Assembly (NCBI RefSeq): GCF_003353055.1
Contig: NZ_QKWJ01000008.1
Span: 1 to 64,000, forward strand
From: Cupriavidus lacunae
GTDB taxonomy: Bacteria > Pseudomonadota > Gammaproteobacteria > Burkholderiales > Burkholderiaceae
Reading direction: 5' to 3'
DNA length: 64,000 nt
The notes under the pieces: model-generated
Seen by the model: only the letters and a program-made list of their open reading frames with translations
Databases searched by the model: none
Told to the model about the DNA's origin: nothing
In this document: piece by piece, positions 14,903 through 24,168 of the stretch
How positions within the stretch are numbered: the stretch's first letter is position 1
How the letters are laid out: every line of letters starts with the position of its first letter
Made by a program: the position numbers and the translations under genes

Positions 14903-15640
14903 CACAGTGCGTGCGACAGCGTCGCATAGCCATTGCGGATCGTCATGGGGCAGGTCATGCCCCGCCCAGTGGTGCGTCAGCAATCGCGCACCCCAGGCAT
15001 GCGCGATGTGTGCCGAACATGCCGGGTTGACCAGGCGGTCGGCTGCCGACGCAAGCAGCAGTACCGGGCAGTGCGGCGCGCCGGCAGGTGCCCGATAGCG
15101 GGCCGCGGCCAGCAGTTGTGCCAGCGCTGACTGGCGGGACACCGGCGCGTCGGCGGCAATCGCCTGCCAGCGTGCGATATCGCTTGCCAGCGTATCGGCG
15201 CGCGCACACGTGATGGCATGGATGGTCCGTTCGCAGTACGCGCGATCGTGCCAGCGCTGCGCCACGCGCAGCAGCTTGCCCCAGTTGCGCGGACGCAGCC
15301 GCTGCGCCGGCGAACAGAAGGGCCGCATGCTGGTGTTGACCAGCACCAGCCTGTCGATCTCTTCCGGATACGCGCTGGCCCACTCGGTCGCGGCCATGGC
15401 GCCAAGCGACATGGCCAGCACGCGGTACGGTCCTGGCACACCGGCGGCCGACAACTGCCGCCGCACCGCCGTGACCATCTCCCGCACGCTCCAGGGCGCC
15501 GGCTGCGCGGACAGCGCGCCGTTGCCCGGCAGGTCCGGCAGCAGCGGACGTCCCAGCCCGGCAGCCTCCCATTGCGCCGGCAATGTTCCCCAGTGGCGCG
15601 ATTCCCGCGTCAATCCCCGCAAGAATACCCATCGGCTCAT
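14888..15640 (-). CDS. Alpha/beta hydrolase
   Basis: This 250-aa protein begins MSRWVFLRGLTRESRHWGTLP. It has LRGLTRESRHW in the oxyanion position, the nucleophile elbow VLAMSLGAMAATEW, the acid in LASAADRLVNP and His in HHWAGHDLPHDDP. It resembles the haloperoxidase/esterase-like hydrolases of Cupriavidus; the substrate is unknown. It is the last gene of a three-gene minus-strand operon: its ATG overlaps the stop of the M14 peptidase gene. Confidence 0.85.
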   Translation of the reverse strand: MSRWVFLRGLTRESRHWGTLPAQWEAAGLGRPLLPDLPGNGALSAQPAPWSVREMVTAVRRQLSAAGVPGPYRVLAMSLGAMAATEWASAYPEEIDRLVLVNTSMRPFCSPAQRLRPRNWGKLLRVAQRWHDRAYCERTIHAITCARADTLASDIARWQAIAADAPVSRQSALAQLLAAARYRAPAGAPHCPVLLLASAADRLVNPACSAHIAHAWGARLLTHHWAGHDLPHDDPQWLCDAVARTVSGLD

Positions 15641-16656
15641 GGCTTGGGCTCCGTCCAGTGCGCGCGCGCCTGCTGCAGCAGCTCATCGCGTTGCGCGCCG
15701 CGCGGCAGCCAACGGTCCGGCGCAAAGGCGACGCGGCCCAGGAAGTCGAACAGGCTGACGTGACGGCGCAGCACGCGCGCGGTGCGGTGCGCCTTGATCG
15801 GGTTGAAGATGCCCTCGCGCGAGAACAGCTGGCGCGGGTTTTTCTTGATCCACAGCCAGGAGCCCAGTTCCAGCGTCATCGGCAGGAACAGGTTGCCGTG
15901 CGGCGCGAGGTCATAGGCGTGGTCCCACAGGTCGCCGTGCAGCAGGTACTGGTGGCTTTGCGGCTCGAAGGTATAGCCGTGGTGCGGGTGGGCCTGCTCG
16001 AACAGCGTCTTGAGCAGGTACATCTCGGGCAGGTGCGCCATCGGCCGGTGCGTGCGCGCGTAAGGGAACCAGATGCTGTCACGCCAGCCGTAGCCGGAAT
16101 GGCAGTCCACCGCAAAGCTGAGCGGGCGCGGCAACAGCTCTTCCTGCACCACGCGCAGCAGCGCGCGGCTTTCGACTTCCATCGGTGCGCCCGCCGGCCC
16201 ACGGTACCAGGGCAGCCAGGCGCCGATGCGCTGGCCGCCGGCCAGGAAGGGCACGTGCGCATCGGCATCCTGCGGGCCGTTGCGCATCAGGTCCACGCCG
16301 TTGGGGTTGGCACGCGTGCCGGCCCACATGCCGCCGGGGTTGACGATCGGCATGAACACCAGCCGCACTGCCTGCAGTTCGCGGTGCAGCAACTCATCCC
16401 AGGCAAGGCGGCACAGCACCGAGCGCAGGTAGTCCAGCACCAGTTGCGTGCCGATGCGCTCCAGCCCATGGATGCCGCCGAAAATGCCGATCGCCGGGGC
16501 GCCCGGGTCGCGGCTGCCGAGCGCGGCGACATGCACGGCAAAGCGGCGGCCCTGCACGGTGGTCTCGCACACCACCCGCGTATCCAGCACGTGGCTGCCC
16601 GTATCCAGCAAGGTCAGCAGCTGGTCATACTCGGGGAAGCGGGCGCGCGGGTGCAT
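15637..16656 (-). CDS. M14-family zinc carboxypeptidase-like protein
   Basis: This 339-aa protein has the M14 zinc motif H-x-x-E in FGGIHGLERIG, the substrate-binding NPNGVDLMRN, the third zinc ligand in VDCHSGYGWRDS and the catalytic Glu candidate in LELGSW. No signal peptide is visible, so it is probably cytosolic, like the succinylglutamate-desuccinylase/aspartoacylase-like or DUF2817 members. The start at 16656 (MHPRARFPEYDQ) gives the family length and lies four bases after the HAD gene. It may cleave a peptide or amide whose product is used by the coupled hydrolase; that is inference. Confidence 0.8.
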   Translation of the reverse strand: MHPRARFPEYDQLLTLLDTGSHVLDTRVVCETTVQGRRFAVHVAALGSRDPGAPAIGIFGGIHGLERIGTQLVLDYLRSVLCRLAWDELLHRELQAVRLVFMPIVNPGGMWAGTRANPNGVDLMRNGPQDADAHVPFLAGGQRIGAWLPWYRGPAGAPMEVESRALLRVVQEELLPRPLSFAVDCHSGYGWRDSIWFPYARTHRPMAHLPEMYLLKTLFEQAHPHHGYTFEPQSHQYLLHGDLWDHAYDLAPHGNLFLPMTLELGSWLWIKKNPRQLFSREGIFNPIKAHRTARVLRRHVSLFDFLGRVAFAPDRWLPRGAQRDELLQQARAHWTEPKP

Positions 16657-16660
16657 GGGA

Positions 16661-17362
16661 TCAGGCGGCCGGCACGCCAGCCGTGTCGAACAGCTGCAGG
16701 ACCGGCCAGCCGCGTGCCTTGGCCGTGTCCCGCAGGGCGGCGTCAGGATTGACGGCGACCGGATGGCCGACGCTTTCGAGCAGCGGCAGGTCGTTGCGCG
16801 AATCGCTGTAGAACGTAGCCTGCGCCAGCGCCGTGTGCGCAATGCCCAGCGTATCGAGCCACGCCATCACGCGCAGCACCTTGCCCGGCCCAAAGGCCGG
16901 CACGCCCGCCAGCGCGCCGGTGAACTCGCCGTGCGCGTCGTGTTCCGCCTCCACCGCCAGCAGGTGGGGTACGCCCAGCTGCCGTGCGATCGGTTCGGTG
17001 ACAAAGCGGCAGGTTGCGGTGACGATGCAGCACAGGTCGCCGGCGGTGACGTGGCGGGCCAGCAGGTCCAGCGCGGCCGGCTGGATGGCGGGCACGATCA
17101 CCTCGCGCATGAAGTCCGCGCGCCATTGCGTCAGGCGCTGGCGCGGGTGGCGCGCCAGCAGGCCCAGGGCAAAGCGCGCATGGGCGGAAAAATCGAGGCG
17201 CCCCGCCTGGTAGGCGGCCAGCCAGCGCGTGTTGTGCGCATCGATCTCGGCCGCATCGGCGCCGCCCACGGCGACGAGGTAGCGTGCCCATTCATACTCG
17301 CTGTCCAGCGGCAGCAGGGTGTGGTCCAGGTCAAACAGGGCAAGGCGGGGTGCGGCGGGCAT
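16661..17362 (-). CDS. HAD-superfamily phosphatase (SerB-like, subfamily IB)
   Basis: This 233-aa hydrolase has motif I FDLDHTLLPLDSEYEW, motif II in IVTATCRFVTEPIA and motif III in FGPGKVL with the acidic motif IV YSDSRNDLPLLE. It resembles phosphoserine-phosphatase-like enzymes of the HAD-IB group, often annotated histidinol-phosphate or phosphoserine phosphatase. It is the first gene of the operon with the M14 peptidase and alpha/beta hydrolase. The start at 17362 places motif I at the N-terminus as usual. Confidence 0.87.
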   Translation of the reverse strand: MPAAPRLALFDLDHTLLPLDSEYEWARYLVAVGGADAAEIDAHNTRWLAAYQAGRLDFSAHARFALGLLARHPRQRLTQWRADFMREVIVPAIQPAALDLLARHVTAGDLCCIVTATCRFVTEPIARQLGVPHLLAVEAEHDAHGEFTGALAGVPAFGPGKVLRVMAWLDTLGIAHTALAQATFYSDSRNDLPLLESVGHPVAVNPDAALRDTAKARGWPVLQLFDTAGVPAA

Positions 17363-17474
17363 GCAGGATGGCTCCGTTGGCGAAACCGGCAAGCTTGGCG
17401 CGGCGTGGTGACCGCGCGGTGATGAAGGACCCAAGTTTTTCGATACCGGCATCGGCGCTTTATGGATGCGGGCT

Positions 17475-18368
17475 TCAGGCGGCGTGGGCCGCGGCAGCCG
17501 ACGCTTCGGGCGCCACGCATTCCAGGAAGGCGCCGACCAGCCGCGTCTCGCGACGGCTCTTCAGGCAGTATAGGTATTCGTGCAGCACCGGCGCGCCCTG
17601 TGCGAACGGCACCACGCGCAGCAGCGGGTCGCGCGGCACCTCGCCCAGCGGCACCACGCTGGCGCCCAGGCCCTGGCGGATGGCCTCGTAGATGGCCTCG
17701 CGGCTGCCGATCACGGTGTGCGGCGGCAGCTCCAGCCCGCACGCGGCCAGCGCCGTCTCGGTGGCCTTGCGCGTCATCGAGCCGTGCTCGCGCACCAGCA
17801 GGTGGCTGTCGCGCAGTTGCGGCAGTGCAACCTGCGGCAGCCGCGCCAGCGCATGGTCCGGATGGACCACCAGCACCATCGCGTCCGACGCCAGCCGGAC
17901 GCAGGCGAGCCGGTCGTCGTCCACCGGGTGCGACGACACCGCGGCGTCGATGCGGTATTCGAACAGCGCCTCCAGCATCTGCTGCGAGTTGCCGATGTCC
18001 AGGCTCACGTCGATCGCCGGGTAGCGCTGCCGGAACGCTGCCACCGCGCGCAGGATGTAGTAGGGGCCGGTGGCGCCGATGCGCAGATTGCCAAAGCGCA
18101 GGTTGCCGGCATTGCGCAGCAGGTAGTCGGCGTTGCCTTCCTGCTGCATCAGCTGCTCGACCACCGGCATCAGCGCCACGCCCACGTCGCTCAGGTCGAC
18201 GCGGCTGGCGCGACGGTGGAACAGTTCCACGCCGTAGGTCTCTTCCAGCTGGCGGATGCGGCCGGTGACGGTGGGCTGGCTGATGCGCAACTGCCGGGCC
18301 GCCATGGTGATGCTGCCCTGGCGCGCCACTTCGAAAAAGGTCATCAGCAGGTCGCCGAGCATGGTCAT
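17475..18368 (-). CDS. LysR-family transcriptional regulator
   Basis: This 297-aa regulator has the N-terminal winged HTH GSITMAARQLRISQPTVTGR and a periplasmic-binding-protein-like effector domain starting about residue 90 (LRFGNLRIGATGPYYILRAV). The effector domain carries REHGSMTRKATETAL, a pattern seen in LysR regulators of phosphonate use, but no phosphonate genes adjoin. It lies between the HAD operon and the phospholipase operon, all on the minus strand. Either flanking unit could be its target. Confidence 0.88.
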   Translation of the reverse strand: MTMLGDLLMTFFEVARQGSITMAARQLRISQPTVTGRIRQLEETYGVELFHRRASRVDLSDVGVALMPVVEQLMQQEGNADYLLRNAGNLRFGNLRIGATGPYYILRAVAAFRQRYPAIDVSLDIGNSQQMLEALFEYRIDAAVSSHPVDDDRLACVRLASDAMVLVVHPDHALARLPQVALPQLRDSHLLVREHGSMTRKATETALAACGLELPPHTVIGSREAIYEAIRQGLGASVVPLGEVPRDPLLRVVPFAQGAPVLHEYLYCLKSRRETRLVGAFLECVAPEASAAAAHAA

Positions 18369-18447
18369 CCGCAGGGAAATTGGGGGAACGGACCGGACAG
18401 GTCCGGAAGACCGCGCAGTCTAGCGGGCCAATATGACAAAACGGCTA

Positions 18448-18479
18448 CGCCCGCCCGCGGCCATCGGCCGGGGCGGGCG
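18448..18479 (-). terminator. Intrinsic terminator of the phospholipase operon
   Basis: On the minus strand CGCCCGCC and GGCGGGCG form a GC-rich stem with a further paired GGCC core. It is followed by TAGCCGTTTTG. It lies 29 bases after the phospholipase stop. Confidence 0.55.
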
Positions 18480-18507
18480 CAGTGATGCCCGTCAGGCGGC
18501 TGGTGCG

Positions 18508-20664
18508 TCAGCCGGCGAGGCTCATTGCCGGATCGGACACGCTGTCCTTGCCGGTCTCGATGCGCCCGGCAAAGCGCCGCGTGAAGCCGCCTTGCGCGGT
18601 GGTGACGGTGAAGTCGTACCAGTTGCCCTGGCGGGCCACAGGCCAGTGCTGCTGCAGCTGCATGCCGGCCGGCACCTCATAGGTCCACGGACCGTCCGTG
18701 CGGTAGGCATTGGCCGCCACGGTGAAGGTGCAGGGGGCGCTGCCGGTGTTGATCATGTCCACATACACCGCGGCGTTGGCGATGTCATAGCAGACCCGGA
18801 TCTCCGGCGCGCAGGCACCCGCCGCCGTCACGGCCGCCACGTTGCCGCGGAAGGCGCGGTGAAAGCCGTTGGGGCCGAGCACCCACAGGTCGTACTTGCC
18901 GCTGTCGGTGGCAAAGACATCCCAGCTGCCATGCAGCTCCTTGCCCGGCTCGACCATATACCGGCGCGGCACGCGGTCCAGGTGCAGGCGGTCGTAGACG
19001 TGGAACACCGCCGCCGCCGTGCCGGTGTTGCTGAACAGCAGCCACACCGCGCGCTGGTCGCGGGCGTCTTCGCGGGCGCTGACGTGCAGCTCATAGGGCA
19101 GGGCGCGCGACGGGCGCGTGCCGGTGTCCTGCTGCGGCATCTGCTGGCTGCCGGCCGCGGGCAGCGGCACTTGCGGCAGCACGCCCTGCGCGGCGCGGAT
19201 GGCGTCGGCGCCGGCCTTGTCGCGGTTGGGCAGAGCGGGCAACGGGTTGGTGTTTGGGCTGACAAAGTTGAAGGCCGAGGTCAGGTCGCCCGCCACCGCG
19301 CGGCGGAAGCCGCTGATATTAGTCTCGGCCACGCCAAAGCGGGCTTCCAGGAAGCGCAGCACCGAGGTGTGGTCGGACACCTGCGAGTTGACCCAGCCGC
19401 CGCGGCTCCACGGCGACACCACGTACATCGGCACGCGCGGGCCGGGGCCATAGGGATGCTTGTCGACGTGGTATTCCGGCCTCATTGCCAGCGGGTCGAG
19501 CGTGGTCGCCCCGGCCAGCGTGTCGCCGTCGTAGGCGGGTGCGCACGGCGGCGGCACGTGGTCGAAGAAGCCGTCGTTCTCGTCGAAGTTGATCAGCAGC
19601 ACGGTCTTGCTCCAGACCGCGGGGTTTGCCGTCAGGGCGTTGAGCACCTCTTGCGTATACCAGGCACCCTGCACCGGGCTGGAAGGCCCGGGGTGCTCCG
19701 AGTACGTGGCCGGGGCCACGATCCACGACACCTGCGGCAGCTGGCCCGCGGCGATATCGTCGCGCAGCGACTGCAGGAAGCCACCGTCGGGCATGGTGTT
19801 GGCCACGCCCTTGAGCAGCGGGCTGATGGCGTCGTCGGCGCTGGTGTAGGCCGGGTAGGGGCTGCCGTTAGCCTGGTTGCCGCGCGCGGCATTGGCGGCG
19901 CGGTATTGCTTGAAGCCCGCGAGCGGGTTGTCGGTGAAGTTGTCCGGCATGTTCTGGTAGAGCTTCCAGCTCACGCCGGCAGCTTCCAGGCGCTCCGGGT
20001 AGGTCGTCCAGGTATAGGGCTTGTTCGAGCCCGTGAACGAGTCGCCGCTGTTGTCGATCACCGGGCCGCCGTTGTCCCCGCTAGGGTCATTGGTGCCCGT
20101 CCAGTGGAACAGCCGGTTGGTGTTGGTGCCGCCGTGGAAGCCGCAATGGTAGGCGTCGCACAGCGTAAAGGCATTGGCCAGGGCCGTCTGGAAGTCCAGC
20201 TCGGCCTCGGTGTAGTAGCCCATCGACTGGGTCTGCTTGTAGGTCGGCCACTTGTTCATGCGGCCCAGGTCCCACGCGTTCTGCGCATCCGGGTACGAGT
20301 GCGGCGTGCCGCTGACGCGCTGCGCGTTGCCGGCGCTGCTGTCCAGGTGGTAGGGCAGCACGGTGCGGGTGGTGCTGCCGTTGGTATAGGTCTGCTGCCA
20401 GACGTTCAGGCCGCCCGCCAGCGGGATCGGGAAGCGGTCGCCAAAACCGCGCACGCCGCGCAGCGTGCCGAAGTAGTTGTCGAACGAGCGGTTTTCCTGC
20501 ATCAGGATGACCACGTGCTCGACGTCGCGGATGGTGCCCGTGGCATTGTTGGCCGGGATCGCCAGCGCGCGGCGGATGGACGGCGGGAAGGCCGCCAGCG
20601 CGGCCGTGGCGGCGGCGCTGCCGCCGGCGAGCTTGAGGAAGTTGCGTCTGCTTTGCGGATTCAT
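18508..20664 (-). CDS. Phosphocholine-specific phospholipase C, Tat-exported
   Basis: This 718-aa enzyme belongs to the bacterial phospholipase C/acid phosphatase (phosphoesterase) family. It has a twin-arginine signal, SRRNFLKLAGGSAAATAALA. Catalytic-domain motifs follow: VEHVVILMQENRSFDNYFGT, NFDENDGFFDHVPPP, MYVVSPWSRGGWVNSQVSDH and TSVLRFLEARFG. Two C-terminal beta domains typical of PlcN/PlcH follow (about residues 500-718). It cleaves phospholipid head groups outside the inner membrane, releasing phosphate esters. It is the last gene of an operon with a small lipoprotein and a type I phosphodiesterase. Such genes are commonly phosphate-starvation controlled, but I see no clear Pho box. 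Confidence 0.92.
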   Translation of the reverse strand: MNPQSRRNFLKLAGGSAAATAALAAFPPSIRRALAIPANNATGTIRDVEHVVILMQENRSFDNYFGTLRGVRGFGDRFPIPLAGGLNVWQQTYTNGSTTRTVLPYHLDSSAGNAQRVSGTPHSYPDAQNAWDLGRMNKWPTYKQTQSMGYYTEAELDFQTALANAFTLCDAYHCGFHGGTNTNRLFHWTGTNDPSGDNGGPVIDNSGDSFTGSNKPYTWTTYPERLEAAGVSWKLYQNMPDNFTDNPLAGFKQYRAANAARGNQANGSPYPAYTSADDAISPLLKGVANTMPDGGFLQSLRDDIAAGQLPQVSWIVAPATYSEHPGPSSPVQGAWYTQEVLNALTANPAVWSKTVLLINFDENDGFFDHVPPPCAPAYDGDTLAGATTLDPLAMRPEYHVDKHPYGPGPRVPMYVVSPWSRGGWVNSQVSDHTSVLRFLEARFGVAETNISGFRRAVAGDLTSAFNFVSPNTNPLPALPNRDKAGADAIRAAQGVLPQVPLPAAGSQQMPQQDTGTRPSRALPYELHVSAREDARDQRAVWLLFSNTGTAAAVFHVYDRLHLDRVPRRYMVEPGKELHGSWDVFATDSGKYDLWVLGPNGFHRAFRGNVAAVTAAGACAPEIRVCYDIANAAVYVDMINTGSAPCTFTVAANAYRTDGPWTYEVPAGMQLQQHWPVARQGNWYDFTVTTAQGGFTRRFAGRIETGKDSVSDPAMSLAG

Positions 20665-20713
20665 GGATTCTGTGCCGGGTGGTTTCGGGAGGGAAGACAG
20701 GCCGGGCCCGGCT

Positions 20714-20947
20714 TCAGGGCGCGCAGCGCAGCTGCGGCTTGGTGGCAGGCGTTTCGCCAGGCCGGTCGCTGCCGTTCCCCTGGCCGGGGTTGCCGCCGGT
20801 GCCAGGGGCGCCCGGGGTGGTCGGCGCCGCGGTGGGCGAGGCGCTCGGGCTCTCGCCGGAGTCGCCGCCGCAGGCGGTGAGCGTGGCGCACAGCAGCAGG
20901 GCGGCAAGCCAGTGCGGCCGTGCCAGGGTGGAAGGTCGGAAAGTCAT
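20714..20947 (-). CDS. Small lipoprotein (77 aa)
   Basis: The signal peptide ends in the lipobox LTACGGD, so the mature protein would be a lipid-anchored peptide of about 53 residues. It is low in complexity (Ser/Pro/Thr/Gly-rich: ESPSASPTAAPTTPGAPGTG). GGAG lies upstream of the ATG at 20947. It sits between the phosphodiesterase and phospholipase genes on the same strand. A structural or spacer role at the cell surface is possible; function is unknown. Confidence 0.75.
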   Translation of the reverse strand: MTFRPSTLARPHWLAALLLCATLTACGGDSGESPSASPTAAPTTPGAPGTGGNPGQGNGSDRPGETPATKPQLRCAP

Positions 20948-21035
20948 GGTGTCAATCTCCTGCAGGGGATCGGGCGGGGGAGGGTCATGGCCGGTGAGGA
21001 ACCCGTTCCATGACGAAACGGGTTCGCGCCCGGAT

Positions 21036-23093
21036 TTAAGGGTTCAGGGTGGACAGCGGCTGGCGTGCGCCGGTGATGGTGTTCAGCTCGTCCAGCGACA
21101 GCACGCGTGTCCACATCGCCAGGTCGTTGAAGCCCATCACGCCCTTGAGCGAGCCAGGGTTGTTGCCCACGTAGTTGTGCGTGGCATCGTCGTTCACGCC
21201 CCAGCCGGTGCCGAGGCCGGCCAGCTTGGTGACGTCGGTGTTGGCAATGGCCTTGTTCTCGGTCTTCTGCACGCCCAGCACCGGATCGATGACATAGGCG
21301 CTGAAGCGCTTGGCCGCCGCGTCGACCGACAGTGCCAGGTAGGCCCACTGGTTGGCCGATACCTTCATGCCGTTGATGTCGTCGCGCTTGCCGCCGCCGC
21401 TGCCCAGGTTGAAGCGGATCTCGCAGCTGCCGAACAGCGCGATGGCAATGCCGGGGTTGCCGCCCGAGATGTAGTTCTTGTTGGAGAGGATGGGCTCGCC
21501 GGTGCCGTTGCCCTGGGTGCAGTCGGTGCGGAACCAGAAGCCGATGGTGAACTGCGGGCTTTGCGCGATATCGGCGGCGTTTTGCACCAGCTTGTAGCTG
21601 TCGACACGCGAATCCAGCTGCAGCGACTGGCCGCTGAAGTTGTCGGCAGCCAGCGTGCCACCGTCAAGGCTGGCCACCCACGGGCCGAGCGTGGCGGCGT
21701 TCTTCGCGTCGGTGAACGGCTTGCTGTCGAGGCTGAAGTACGTGGCCAGCCCGTTGAGCAGCGTGGGCGCCAGCGTGACCGGCTTGACGTAGTGGATCTG
21801 CGCCAGGTACGACACCGGCACGTTGTTGCGCACCAGTGTGTAGTTGAACTGGTACATGCCCGTGGCCATGTTGAAGGCCTTGTCGGTGAACTGACGCACG
21901 TCCGGCCCCAGCGTGGCGATCTCCACGCCGTCGCGCAGCACGCGCGTGACGCCGGTAGCAGCGGTCGGATTCTGCCAGGTCAGCGTGATCGTATCGTTGT
22001 ACTGGCCGATGGTGGCGCCGATAGCCCGCACGCCTGCGGTGGCGGTGGTCAGTGCCGAACCATCCAGGCGCGTGGTGGCCGGGTCGATTGCCACGCCGGC
22101 ATGGGCCAGCACGGTGGGCACGATATCGGCTTCGGTCGGCAGCGCGGACAGGTCCGCCGGCGTATCCGGTGCCGCGGCGCCGGACTTGGCCAGCGCGCTG
22201 TTGAGGGTCTTGTTGGTGGCGAGGAAGGCGGTACGGTTCTCCACGGTGGGCACCGTGGTGGTGGCGCCGGTGGCATCCAGGCCGTGGCTGGTGGTGACCA
22301 TCACCAGCCAGTCTTCGCCTGCCTGCCCCTGGCGGCGCGCGGCCACGGCGGCGAGCAGTTCGCCCAGCGCCTTGTCAATGGCGCTGAGCGCCGTGGCATA
22401 GGCGCCGTTGCCGAAGCCGCTGTCTTGTGCCGCCTGCGCCGGTGCGCTGTACTGCGCGAACACCACGCCATAGCCGGAGCGCACCTGTTGCAAGGCATTC
22501 TGGGTGACGCAGCTATCCACGCCGGCGCAGTCGACCAGCGTATCGAGCATGCCCGCTTGCTGCTCGGCCTTGAGCAGGCCCGGCAGTGTCGGCGAACTGG
22601 TGGACGCGCCTTGCTGCAGCCCGGGCTTGCCGGCCGCGCGCAGGTAGCGGAACAGGGTGGGCGCCTGCAGCGTGGCGCTGCCGGTATCGTCCTCGATGCC
22701 ATGGCGGTTGGCCCACGCGCCGGTCAGCACCGAGGCCCAGCTGGGCGCGTCCAGCGGCGGCTGGGCGGTGATCGTGCCGGGCATGCCGCCGGTGGCGCTC
22801 GGCACCAGGTTCAGGCTGGCCAGGTTGGGCAGTTCGCGCCGCAAGATCGCGCCTTGCACCTGCGCATAGGTGGCGCCGTCCACGCCGACCAGCAGCACGC
22901 GCGGGCCGCTGGGACGGTCCGGCGCGGGGGACGGCCTGGCGGTGTTGGTATCGTTCGGCGAGACCGTCGTCGCGGTGTCATCGCCGCCGCCGCAGCCGGC
23001 CAGCGTTGCGGCCAATGTGGCGATTACGGTGCCGGCCAGCACACGGCCGCGCGCCATCCCCGCCAGCCTGCCCGGTGCAAGGTTCCCTGCCAT
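21036..23093 (-). CDS. Type I phosphodiesterase/nucleotide-pyrophosphatase lipoprotein with LamG-like domain
   Basis: This 685-aa lipoprotein has a signal peptide ending LAATLAGCGGG (lipobox Cys about residue 34). The alkaline-phosphatase-like domain (about 65-350) starts with RVLLVGVDGATYAQV, has the nucleophile region PSWASVLTGAWANRHGI and a metal site in VMVTTSHGLD. Residues about 355-440 look like a fibronectin-type III/linker module. The C-terminal part (about 450-685) is a concanavalin-like LamG domain (FSGQSLQLDSRVDSYKLV, FTIGFWFRTDCTQGNGTGEP). It probably hydrolyses phosphodiesters or glycan-linked substrates at the outer surface. It is the first gene of the phosphoesterase operon. 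Confidence 0.85.
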   Translation of the reverse strand: MAGNLAPGRLAGMARGRVLAGTVIATLAATLAGCGGGDDTATTVSPNDTNTARPSPAPDRPSGPRVLLVGVDGATYAQVQGAILRRELPNLASLNLVPSATGGMPGTITAQPPLDAPSWASVLTGAWANRHGIEDDTGSATLQAPTLFRYLRAAGKPGLQQGASTSSPTLPGLLKAEQQAGMLDTLVDCAGVDSCVTQNALQQVRSGYGVVFAQYSAPAQAAQDSGFGNGAYATALSAIDKALGELLAAVAARRQGQAGEDWLVMVTTSHGLDATGATTTVPTVENRTAFLATNKTLNSALAKSGAAAPDTPADLSALPTEADIVPTVLAHAGVAIDPATTRLDGSALTTATAGVRAIGATIGQYNDTITLTWQNPTAATGVTRVLRDGVEIATLGPDVRQFTDKAFNMATGMYQFNYTLVRNNVPVSYLAQIHYVKPVTLAPTLLNGLATYFSLDSKPFTDAKNAATLGPWVASLDGGTLAADNFSGQSLQLDSRVDSYKLVQNAADIAQSPQFTIGFWFRTDCTQGNGTGEPILSNKNYISGGNPGIAIALFGSCEIRFNLGSGGGKRDDINGMKVSANQWAYLALSVDAAAKRFSAYVIDPVLGVQKTENKAIANTDVTKLAGLGTGWGVNDDATHNYVGNNPGSLKGVMGFNDLAMWTRVLSLDELNTITGARQPLSTLNP

Positions 23094-23278
23094 TTTTCAT
23101 TCCCCTGTTCATCTGCGTTGTTGTGTGCCGGCGGCAAGTGCAGCCTGGCGGATTGCGTTTGCCGCAATGCGTTCGCAGAGTAAGAACCGGGGTTGTCACC
23201 GTGGTGACAGCGGGGCAAAGAATGCTGATGGGGCTATTCGGATTCTTGAGGTGACTGGGTGACTAAGACGTTTGCGTC

Positions 23279-24007
23279 CTATGCCTGCGGCGTGCCGTCG
23301 GCTTCACCCGCCTCGCCCGCCTGCATCAACAGCACCGCGTCGCGCTTGTCCAGCAGGTGCTGGCGCAGGATCGCGGCAAGCCGCTTGCCATCACGCGCTT
23401 CAAGTGCGATCAGCATCTCTTCATGGTCGTGGATGGCGCTGTCCCATTTCGGCTTCCGGTAGTTGGAGCGGAAGCGCAGCGCCTGCAGCCGCCGGTTCAC
23501 CGACTGGTAAGTCTGGCGCAGCGCCGCATTGCGGGCCGCCAGGTTGATGCGGTCATGGATCTGGTGGTTCAGGCGGTAGTAGCCCGGCAGGTCTTCGTTG
23601 GCGCGGCAGGCCAGCATCGCATAGTGCAGTGCCTTGATTTCGGCCAGTTCGACGGCCGTGATGCGCTCGCAGGCCAGTTCGCCGGAGAAAGCTTCCAGGT
23701 TGCTCAACAGTTCGAAGGTGTCCCGGATCTCCGTCGCGGACAGGCGCGAGACGCTCGCCCCACGATTGGGCGAGATATCGATCAGGCCTTCTGCCGCCAG
23801 CACCTTCAGGGCCTCGCGCAGCGGGGTGCGGGAGATGCCCAGGGTCTCGGACAGTTCGCGTTCGTTGAGCTTGCGCCCAGGCTCCAGCGCACCCTCGACG
23901 ATCAATGTGCGCAGGTGGGCGACCACGGTGTCGTGCAAGCGTTGCCGTTCGACCTTGGGGAGTACCCGGGCCGGCGAATCCGTGTCGGAATTGGCTTGGG
24001 TTTGCAT
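23279..24007 (-). CDS. GntR-family (FadR/FCD subgroup) regulator
   Basis: This 242-aa repressor/activator has the N-terminal winged HTH LNERELSETLGISRTPLREA and a helical FCD domain (about residues 90-225) with the metal-binding histidines in YRLNHQIHDRI, DHEEMLIALEARD and LRQHLL. It is divergent from the aminotransferase cluster, which it very probably controls. A motif TTGCATTCAA overlaps its own start codon and recurs, in both orientations, in the shared intergenic region. Confidence 0.88.
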   Translation of the reverse strand: MQTQANSDTDSPARVLPKVERQRLHDTVVAHLRTLIVEGALEPGRKLNERELSETLGISRTPLREALKVLAAEGLIDISPNRGASVSRLSATEIRDTFELLSNLEAFSGELACERITAVELAEIKALHYAMLACRANEDLPGYYRLNHQIHDRINLAARNAALRQTYQSVNRRLQALRFRSNYRKPKWDSAIHDHEEMLIALEARDGKRLAAILRQHLLDKRDAVLLMQAGEAGEADGTPQA

Positions 24008-24038
24008 TCAAAACTTCCTATGGCTTGATTGAATGCAA
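24002..24038. promoter_or_regulatory. Two GntR-type sites in opposite orientation at the gntR start
   Basis: TTGCATTCAA (24002-24011) and its exact reverse complement TTGAATGCAA (24029-24038) are 17 bases apart. Each is itself a near-palindrome (TTG-N4-CAA), as expected for FadR-subgroup operators. Binding would cover the gntR start region, consistent with autoregulation. Confidence 0.65.
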
Positions 24039-24168
24039 TTTTAGCAGACGCTTAACAGAAACTCAAAAACACAAGTAAACCCTTATGGAACGCGGAACAG
24101 CGGGGTAAACGCTAGGGAGATTCCATGAAATTTCCCCTGCTTTTCGAGCACGCCTTTGGTAAAGTATT

